A stretch of DNA of 64,000 nucleotides from Salvator merianae. Its lineage: Eukaryota > Chordata > Lepidosauria > Squamata > Teiidae. The notes beneath the pieces were generated by a model. The model ran no database searches. It had not been told where the DNA came from and was given only the letters and a program-made list of their open reading frames with translations. The position numbers were made by a program, and so were the translations under genes. The DNA is taken from contig QVOM02000101.1 in NCBI GenBank assembly GCA_003586115.2, forward strand, positions 24,780,512 to 24,844,511. The letters run 5' to 3'. Position 1 is the first letter of the stretch. Each line of letters opens with the position of its first letter. Shown in pieces: positions 55,860-64,000 of the stretch.

Positions 55860-56245
55860 TGAACGTATCATATGAAGAAAGGGTCCTCAAAACTCTGCTT
55901 CTTAAGGCACATTCATTGCACAGGATGAGTGTGGTGACCACATTGATATTGTATGAGTCCTCACTATGGCTTCACAAGTGCTCATAGAGGACTTCAATGG
56001 AAGAGTGGGAGAAAGAACTCTCAGAAAGTGACTGCAGCAAACTATGGCAAAGCTGGACAGCATACTAAAAAAAAAGAGGCATTATCATGCCAACAAAGCT
56101 CTGTATAACCAAAGCTATGATTTTTTTTCTGGTAGTTATATATGGCTACGACGAAGTAAGGATGAGCACTGAAGAATCAGCACTTTTAAATTTTGATGCT
56201 GGAGAAGACTTTTGAAAGTCCCTTCAATTGCAAGGAGATCAAGGA
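55860..56245 (+). mobile_element. RTE/BovB LINE fragment, upstream piece
   Basis: Translation gives NKALYNQSYDFFSGSYIWLR with frame changes, then a DAGEDFxKSLQLQGDQ string. This matches the BovB stretch '..LYSQSYGFSSSHVWMWELDYKE..VLEKTLESPLDCKEIQ'. It is interrupted at about 56246 by MITE sequence and resumes at 57411. Confidence 0.82.
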
Positions 56246-56384
56246 TGGGTTCACACTTACCAGCCTAATATAGTACTACAATACCATACTAGGCTGGGTA
56301 AGATCCAGCATGCCAGCAGCTATTTGCATGTTGCATGCTAGAACATCCCCATAATAAGCCAGCAATACATAAGTGTGAATGGCC
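56243..56384. mobile_element. Short Harbinger-like MITE, ends approximate
   Basis: The left GATGGGTTCACACTTACC and right CATAAGTGTGAATGGCC are inverse in the family pattern. Flanking triplets do not match under any boundary I tried. It interrupts the BovB copy. Confidence 0.5.
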
Positions 56385-56654
56385 TGTGCAGGACAGGCTG
56401 GATTGCCATGGTAATGTACAAAGAGACATCCAGCACATGCTCATATGTTGCCATGGCAATCTGGATTCCACATATGACTCTGCAGCTAAAATGGTGCTAC
56501 CACACCCACTCACAATGCTGCACTTGGAAAAGGGTGTAGAAGCAGCCATCCTGAAGTGATCCAGGTGTTCCTGGTAAGCATGTGGACTGCTTTGTAGCAG
56601 TTCATTGCTGGATGGCTTTGGGAGAGACTGCAGAAACTTCTGATGAGTTACCTT

Positions 56655-57324
56655 GGGCCTGTTCGCACTTAGGAAAAGGTTAGGTTCGGGACACACACTA
56701 GTATGCAGGATCCGCACTTCTGTCCAGCCCAAGTTCACCCAAAATTCCCCTACCCTCACCCGATGCTTACCGGAATCCAACTAGCGGTGGTCAAGAAGCT
56801 TGTAGTCTGCATCTCCACCAACACGATCGGGCTTGGTTCCGGTGAGGTGCGAACCCACCACTTCCTGGTTGGAAACTGCGTGGGCACGCATGCGCGCCAG
56901 CACAGTCCAGAAACAAACGCCCACGTTGCGGACTGCTGCTCGCAAACGGAGGCGGAACGCGTTGCGGGGGTGGACCGATTTCTCTCCGGAATCAGAGGCA
57001 CTTAGTGATCAGAAAGCAGCTCTGTGTTCGCAAACAGAGCACTGTTTCCGAAAAACCCCTCCCCGGACACACACACACAAGCGGAAGGGGCGATGGAATG
57101 ATGCACGGGAGCACCAATGGCGTGCTACGCGGGGCAGGACTTCTGCCTGCTCCCGTCCCCAACCGAACTACGGTGTTTCTCTCCCATTCACACTGACGAA
57201 CGGCCAGTGCAGGACCTGTTCCCGTACATCACGGAGAGTGCAGACAGCAACGGGCACACTCGAACCATACCGGACAGAACCCTACCGACTGTTCCGGTAT
57301 ACAGAGGTAAGTGCGAAAACGCCC
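56655..57324. mobile_element. CpG-rich Harbinger-like MITE (670 bp), CTT duplication
   Basis: The ends GGGCCTGTTCGCACTTA and TAAGTGCGAAAACGCCC are inverse. CTT flanks both sides (56652-56654 and 57325-57327), extending to CCTTG as in the copy at 26395. The interior is very CpG-rich (for example GCACGCATGCGCGCCAGC near 56884) and does not align by eye with the 26395 interior. A 175-codon forward frame (56833-57360) runs through it and out of the element, is Arg/Thr-rich, and has no family match. I read it as a compositional frame. Confidence 0.88.
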
Positions 57325-57410
57325 CTTGACTCCCCTGGTGCAGATGGGCCTCACCAGTGAGCAGACTGGTGCTCACTAACACATAAGGGAAAGCCATCCC
57401 CAAATCAGTT

Positions 57411-57715
57411 GATACTAGAGGCAAACAACTCTGACTGTTCATTGGAAGGACAAATACTGAAACTGAATACTGACCACATAATCAGAAGACAGGACTTACT
57501 AGAAAAGACTGTGATGCTGGGAAAGATTGAAGGAAAAAGGAGAAGGGGACATCAGAGAATGAGATGGATAGATGCGTGGAAGCAATGAACCTGAACCTGG
57601 GCAATGAACCTGAACCTAACTTTGGGAGTTAGCAGAGCACAGAAGGGCCTGGTGTGCTGTGGTCCATGAGATCACTAGAAGTCAGACATGATTTAACAAG
57701 TGAACAGCAACAACA
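57411..57715 (+). mobile_element. RTE/BovB LINE 3' end
   Basis: Translation gives FIGRTNTETEY, then KDCDAGKD, then KKEKGTSENEMDRC and, in a shifted frame, WELAEHRRAWCAVVHEIT. These match the BovB C-terminus ('FIGRTDAEAE...GKDPDAGKDxRxEEKGxxExEMxxW...LREAWRAAVHG'). The end GTCAGACATGATTTAACAAG and CAACAACAAG tail are typical of BovB. A direct GAACCTGAACCTGG/GAACCTGAACCTAA repeat lies at about 57586-57620. Confidence 0.92.
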
Positions 57716-59158
57716 AGAAGTAGTACCTGCCATCACCGTTATTGAGGAGACTTGTCTGTCTCCTCAGCAGTCTCATGGAAAGGTCCATGACCATCTACAA
57801 ATTGCATATTTTTTCTTGTGTACTGATGAGGGTTAAGCTTACTGGTGAATTTATTCACATCTTATGATTGATTTCATGTCTCCATACCCATACAATCCCC
57901 ATGAACAAATGAACATACAAATTGCAATTAAAATGAGGACTAAGCAGAAGTATTTAAGTATGGGTGGAAAACTACCAGGAAATCAGCCATGTATTTCAAA
58001 CCTCTTTTCAGCCAAAGTGTAATTAGAGACATTTTGACTTGCTAATGCTTCTTGGACATCTGTTTAGCTAAGCTCACACTTTAAAGTTCTGATCTTTGTC
58101 TCCCTAATTACACATTATATCAGGGCACTTCTGCTCTTGTTTTTGAGACCTCTGAATTATATGCATTGTATTTGTCATTCTCTGTGGGTCATTCAAAAAG
58201 TCTGAACAGGATTCTTCAATTCCCTCTTCATCATTCATCTAAGATACTGTACATAGAAGCATAGCTTGTTCACTGAATTCTCATGCCACAACTGGTGCTT
58301 GTTTATGAATGTGATTTGCTATTCTCTCTCTTTCTTTTTATGTGTATGTACAGTTGGGGGGAAAGATGGATATGTATTCATTTATCCTCATAATTTCTTT
58401 CAGTGTTTAGACTATCCCAAATGCTAATAAAAATGAAAATAAAACTACAAATAAGATTGCAATATGGAACCTAGGTTATGGTTCATTTATCTTTAATTGT
58501 TGCACAGAAGAGGACATTTCAGCAGGTCTTGCATGCATTACAGTACAGTTTATACCTATTGAAAAACTCTTCCATGATATATTGTGGTCATGCCTCCACT
58601 TTTGAGTAGAGGCAGCTTGGGTGGGGAGGCACCTTGGAATGAAGCCTTCTCCATGCAGGGTGGGAGAATCTACTCTGCTAAGGAGGCACCTCTGCCAGTG
58701 ATCATGAGGAAAAGGGTCTGGTGCTGTCACTCAGAAACACCTGCTACCACTGAAAATTGAGATGGAGCAGCAGCAGATGTGTTTGAGGGCCCATGGAGGC
58801 ACTCCAGATAGTTACGTGGAGACACAGTCTTTAAGTCAATAGTCTCATTCCAGAATTATTTTTGTAACAGTCCTTACCAGCTCACTCTACAGGTTGAAGC
58901 TTGCTCTGTAGAACTGTATCCTACCTTCATTGTGAACACAAGGTAAGAAAAACCAGAACTGAGGGAAAATGCAGAAGGACAGAGGATGTTTTAAAAATAA
59001 GGTAGGATGACTACATAAATTCACTCCCCACTTAAGTCCCCAAAATGCTGTATGTGAAAAATATCCAGAAAAGTTTCAATGTCACATAGAAGACTGGAGA
59101 AATAGAAAGTTTGATGAGGTGAGTCACAGACATGTCTAAGCTGTAAATAAGTGGTGGT
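57716..59158. other. No gene seen; candidate conserved non-coding stretch
   Basis: About 57990-58150 has CTAATTACACATTATATC and GTAATTAGAGACATTTTG and no repeat signature. Near 58570-58720 MITE-like blocks (CCTCCACTTTTGAGTAGAGG) resemble the CTCTACTT-ended MITE subfamily, without ends. Confidence 0.5.
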
Positions 59159-59171
59159 GAACACCTAGAAC
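59159..59171 (+). repeat. Target-site duplication, left copy (metallothionein retrocopy)
   Basis: GAACACCTAGAAC here and GAACACCTATAAC at 59565-59577 match at 12 of 13 bases and bracket the retrocopy, as expected for LINE-type insertion of an mRNA copy. Confidence 0.85.
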
Positions 59172-59564
<393 letters not shown>

Positions 59565-59577
59565 GAACACCTATAAC

Positions 59578-61561
59578 CTATTATTAAAATAAATAAATAA
59601 AATAATAGTTTTCCCCTAGGACAACAGCTGATTGACACCAACAGCATGGTCAAAATACCTTTGAGTAGATCATTTATCTTGAACTGGAACAATGCCTTTG
59701 GAGTATAATTATCCTTCTGAGTTCCAAACCAAAGTAGGATCAGCAAGCTGGAAGAGGAGCAAGAGGAATTTCTTTACAACACTCTCCCCAACTCCTTAAT
59801 TCCCTCCTTTTTGAGCTGATTGTATGATGTTCTTTTGCCAGGTGGATAGCAAAGAGGGTGGCCAACAAACTCTATCCTATCTTGTTCAAAGGAGGCCAGA
59901 ACTGAATTTGTGCTCCTTCCCAAAAAAACCAAAAAAAAACCAGAGGGGGACTGTACAGATTGGCTAAGTTTCTACACAGGGAAACTTTGGGATTTCTACA
60001 CAGTGAACATTGGTGCATGCCCTGTGGGTGATCTTGGCCTTGGTCTGAATCAAGGGACCCAGACCAAGAACACAGGAGCATCCAGCACCTTGCACTAGCG
60101 ACTGTCCACTGTGGTGTAGCCCAGACCAACTGTGGAGGCTGTACAAAAGTTATTGGCCTTTGAAGTTGTGAGCTGGAGCTGTTTTCACTGGGCCATTTCA
60201 GGAAGCCCAGCAAAATGGACTGGGGTGGACCAGACCAACGATCTGCATGACAGACAGCTGGTCTAGTCTACCACAGGAAATGCATGGGAGACCACATTAA
60301 AGTGGTCTCCTGTTGAACTGTGGCACCATTTCCATGCTGAAGAATGGGACACCTGCCACTGTTGTACAAAAAGGCTGATACCAAGAAAGCATAGTTTCCT
60401 GGTGGACCAGTCTGCTGTGCAGATACGGCATTTCACAAGGGCAAACCAGTGTATAAGTTGCCTTTCAGGGGAATTCCAGGCATCTTGAACATCTATAGGC
60501 TGAAGGTTGGAGAGATATTGACCATAAGTCTACAGAAGCTGCTGAAAGAACCTGGGGACAGGCAACTCCATCAACAGCCTTGCTGTGGCGTGGTGGTGCT
60601 GGTCAATGCACCTCCCTGGTTTCATTGTGTCTGGGCAGGCCACATGCCTATGCATATGCATGTGCACACAGAGGCCAAGGATCCACAGCAGCATGCACAG
60701 CAACCTATTGAGTCTCTGTGGCCATTTTAATGAGACATGGCATGCCCAGGCACAAATTAGCAGTCTGAGAGTCACTCCTTGTGCACTGACCTTAAGACAC
60801 TTTTCTCTGTCGCACAGCATGCTAGCAACTTCTCACAGACACTTTTCAGGGAGAGCAATAGCAACATGTTAACCTAGAGGGCCAGGAAAAGTGACATTGC
60901 TGCATAATAGAAATGTAGTCCTTGTCTCCCCAGTCTACTACTAGGTGCTTAGTATGCTCCTCAGTTTCAGTATACCTTGCTTCACTGACTATGTGATTGG
61001 GCTTAGTTGCTTCCAAGCTACTGGCCTCATCAAGCAAACAGTGGTCCCTAGAATGATGAAGAATCTCCTAAGCCCACCAGGAAAGGTCCTGTGGCAGAAG
61101 GCTTCAAATGAGCATTTTCCCATCATTGGTATCCTCTTCCTTCCTTTTGAAACATCAAGAATCCTGTGGGGACAAATTATTACCAATAATTTCATTTGTC
61201 CAAAAAAGGAAGATGAGTCTTCATCCATCCTTGAACTCTTTGATGTTCATCCTGAATTAATATACTTGTCTTTGGTAAGATCCATATGACACTCTTGTGG
61301 TGCTGTATGTGCGTCTTGAAGGTGCAGGGTCCTCACATCCCTTCACATTCATGGAGCAGTGGGTCCCCATCATAATCACTCTCAAGAGCATTATCAAAAT
61401 AGAACAGGAGTAAGCACTGTAGCACTACTTATTCCCACTCTTACATTGTGCCATGTTGTACCACCTCTATGTATGGATCTACTTCCGAAGGTTCCCTGGC
61501 TGTGATACGTACATGTCTAGGAGTGGTGGCAGGCATGGAAACAACATGCTGCCACTTTACA
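59578..61561. other. No gene seen; undelimited MITE-like blocks
   Basis: Around 60240-60330 an ACCACATTAAAGTGGTCTCC palindrome recalls 23850-23871. Opposed open frames at 60449-60872 and 60945-61289 have no recognisable domain. An AAATAAATAAATAAAATAA run lies near 59586. Confidence 0.5.
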
Positions 61562-62111
61562 AAGGCTGTTTCTGCACTTGTGGGGGCTGGAATAGTTTCC
61601 AACTGAAGCGGTCCAGCTGCCTTGGAACAGGCTTGGAACAAGCCTGTTTTAGAACAACCCCCACACTACTCTGAAGCTTGTGTGAGCTTCCCGTAGTTCT
61701 CTTCATCCACACAGGATGAATCAGTGAATCAGTGTCCATATTCTGGACTAAAAATGTTGTACAGACAACATGCCTTTGTAGGCTGGAATGTTATAAGGGA
61801 TCCATTTTTGTCGCACTCCAGGAAACATAACTAGAAGTGGTGGAGGAAACAGGCCTTCCCAGCAACAGTGATGACTAGCAATGAAAGATTCCAGACTTTA
61901 AAGGCTCCGCACTGCCTTCAAAGGTAGCAGCCAGGACTGGACCAATAGAGACTGTCTGAATGAGGAGAGCTCTTGGAGTGGGCTATTGCTAGTCCACTCC
62001 AGCATAGCCTATGCCTAATTTCCTGTACTGCATGGCCTTGAACAACCCACGTACGGTGATAAGTGTCCATCTTCACGCATCTGGACTGTTTGGAACCATA
62101 GGATTAACTAT
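61562..62111. mobile_element. Possible Harbinger-like MITE, only left end seen
   Basis: GGCTGTTTCTGCACTTGTGG at about 61564 fits the left end, and a GGTCCAGCTGCC block with later GGAGTGGG...CCACTCC symmetry follows. No right end was found; the stop is nominal. Confidence 0.35.
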
Positions 62112-62571
62112 GGGCCTTTTCATACTTTCCACAATGGAATGGTCTAATCTGATCATTCCAAAATAGAACAGTCCCTGTGGTGTGGCAATCATTCACACTG
62201 TGGGGGCTGGAACAGCCCGGAAATGGGCTTCCAGCATTCATAGTGTGAATGCCAGCTGCTGCCCCCATGACAGCAGCCACAGAAACATCTGACTGCTTCC
62301 ATGGTGACCAGGGATGTGGTGCACAACTGCATAGCTGCAGCTATGAAGCCACGACCTACAGCATTCACACACAGAAGTGGGTGTGAATGCTGTGTACAGG
62401 GAGCAGTCCAGCTGCTCCCAGAACAGCTGCCGACAACAATTCTGCTGTTCACAGCTAGTAATGATTAAGAGTGTCTGCAGATGCTCTCAATTGCTCAGGC
62501 TTTCATGAAATGTGAACACGCTGTGCTCGTGAGTTCCTCATGCTCACTAGCACTAAAGTGTGAACAGGCCC
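62112..62571. mobile_element. Harbinger-like MITE (460 bp)
   Basis: The left end GGGCCTTTTCATACTTTCC and right end AAAGTGTGAACAGGCCC are inverse. Flanks TAT (62109-62111) and AAT (62572-62574) agree at 2 of 3 bases. The interior has the GTGGGGGCTGGAACAGCC block, a diverged family hairpin (about 62266-62310) and a GAACAGCTG...GCTGTTCACAG dyad. It is non-coding. Confidence 0.75.
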
Positions 62572-64000
62572 AATATAAAGTAAATAGGTGGAAGAGCAAA
62601 AAATATTATGTACACTTTAGCTCAAGCATTTCCTGGCAAATTGGGAACATCCACAACTTCCTTTACTTCTAAGAGACATTCCAATATGGAAGTTTGGACT
62701 GCACTGTTCTTGAGTTGCTTTAAAAATATGGCCTAAATGGTTTTTGTTCATTTTGGGTGGCTAAATCACAGAATATCTTTTCATTGTGGGAGCAGCAAAA
62801 TGTTGAATTCAACTCATGCTGATACTTCCTGAAAAAAGGTTGTTATAAGAACATAATAATATTTATAACAGCCAACTTTTCAGTGAATGAAACATTTTTC
62901 ACAATGCTTATTCCATCCATTAAAATGACCCCCCACAAGTTAGCCAGAAATATTATTCAAATTAGAGATTCAATAAGAATCAATTATTTTTTGGCAGCAA
63001 CAGTTAATAATATATAAAGAACAGCTAATTTTTAAATGGTGGTTGCCAAATGTTGGAAGACAGGAGAACGAAGTCCTTTAGAATTGTGGGAACAGATCAG
63101 TAAGGTTGTATTAATTGAAAAATTATGTTTCTCTCACAAAAGTTTAGATTATGAGGCTGTCTGTATGATGCATTAGTTTATGATATTATATCCAGCCTTG
63201 TTTCTGTAGAGATCAAGGTAGCAAACATTCTTCTTTCCCCCCTCTGTTTCATTTTCAGAACAACCCTGTGGCGGAGGTTAGGTTGAGCTCAGAGTACTTC
63301 AGTAATACTCCCCCCTCCATTCCATCCAAAATCTTTGCACTAGTTTTATCTGTCCTGATTTTCTTGCAGAGAACCTTGTCAACCAAAGTTTAGTGTCAAA
63401 GTTATTAATTGTTTTGGGCTTCCAGCCTCCATTCTCAGTGGATTTCCAGGTCAGGAATGGCAATTGAATCAGTTGCCATCAGTAGTAATGGTAACAAAAC
63501 TGGGCCTCACTAAATGCTGTGGGACTCCTTGACAATATGGAAAATGATTATGGATGATGGAAAATGGAGAATGGAATCCAACAGCATCTGAAGGGCACAG
63601 AACTGGATATCCTTGCCCTACATATATCTTTTCACACCCAATTTCCCGGAAACAACTGACTGTTTTATGTCCTCTTTGGCTTACAGCAGTGAAAAGCAAT
63701 TGTTTCCATTCAAAAGTCTCCATTTTCCGTTTCATATCTAGATTTCCTGAAGAATCATAGAAGTGCCTTGACCAAAGCTGAGCACAAGAGCAGTGAGCTT
63801 ATGCTCTATCCTGAGAATATTTATGGTGTATCTAGCCATGAAAAGGTTTCCTAATCAATTATATGATGCCATGTAACAAAGAAATTGCTGAAACAGTTGT
63901 CAGTCAATTGTATCCATCACAACACTGCTGTCTTTCTCACTGTGTGAAACTATGACAGTAAATAGATCCAGGCTTGAAATGAATGTATTGAGACAGTAAA
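62572..64000. other. No gene seen; small CORE-SINE or LINE remnant
   Basis: At about 63255-63300, CAACCCTGTGGCGGAGGTTAG and GAGCTCAGAGTACTTC resemble a short piece of a MIR/CORE-type repeat. The rest is unique AT-rich DNA; frames at 63469-63760 overlap on both strands without a domain. Confidence 0.5.

Overview
This window looks like intergenic or deep intronic DNA from a squamate reptile (lizard or snake). I found no host protein-coding exon, tRNA or rRNA that I can defend. The squamate assignment is an inference from the repeats: an RTE/BovB LINE on both strands, several truncated L2-like LINEs, CR1 LINE 3' ends, a CORE/MIR-like SINE, a tRNA-derived SINE with a (TTC)n tail, and very many long simple repeats. 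The sequence is AT-rich overall, with a few sharply CpG-rich islands that coincide with DNA transposons.

The main content is two families of non-autonomous DNA transposons that can be delimited from the sequence itself. The first is a fold-back hAT-like family with ends TAGGGATGTGCACGAA and 8-bp target-site duplications (TSDs). Copies lie at 538-865, 18195-18524, 35397-35758, 41439-41901, 44633-45632 and 49954-51148, with fragments near 28225 and 53681. Three copies keep perfect 8-bp TSDs and two more keep 7 of 8. The second is a PIF/Harbinger-like MITE family with ends close to GGGCCTTTTCGCACTTA and 3-bp TSDs such as TTA, TAA, ATA, AAT, TCA and CTT. Delimited copies include 4191-4602, 6066-6481, 7036-7215, 9252-9443, 16155-16661, 26395-27003, 32851-33131, 36506-37359, 38886-39262, 56655-57324 and 62112-62571. 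Many share an internal hairpin (CCATGGCAGTGGCTGG stem) and an A/T-centred palindrome. Interiors differ strongly between copies of both families.

Layout: 1-866, simple repeats and a hAT copy. 4.2-9.4 kb, MITE cluster with an L2 fragment. 9.8-11.2 kb, CR1 3' end and tRNA-SINE. 14-16.7 kb, MITEs and an L2 fragment. 18.2 kb, hAT copy, followed by mostly unique AT-rich DNA to 22.4 kb. 22.4 kb, L2 3' end. 26.4 kb, CpG-rich MITE. 28.5 kb, CR1. 31-34.3 kb, an L2 broken by an LTR-like insertion, then nested MITEs holding a CR1 tail. 35.4-39.3 kb, hAT, MITEs, a Tc1/mariner-like end and L2. 41.2-42.2 kb, a solo LTR split by a hAT copy. 44.6-45.8 kb, the 1-kb hAT copy beside a CORE-SINE. 49-51.1 kb, reverse-strand BovB beside the largest hAT copy. 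55.9-57.7 kb, forward BovB split by MITEs. 59.16-59.58 kb, a processed metallothionein pseudogene with its own TSD. 62.1 kb, a last MITE.

The elements act as a stratified record: hAT copies sit inside an LTR and MITEs sit inside L2 and BovB, which gives a relative order of transposition. The only recognisable host-derived gene sequence is the metallothionein retrocopy, which is broken by a frameshift and two cysteine losses.
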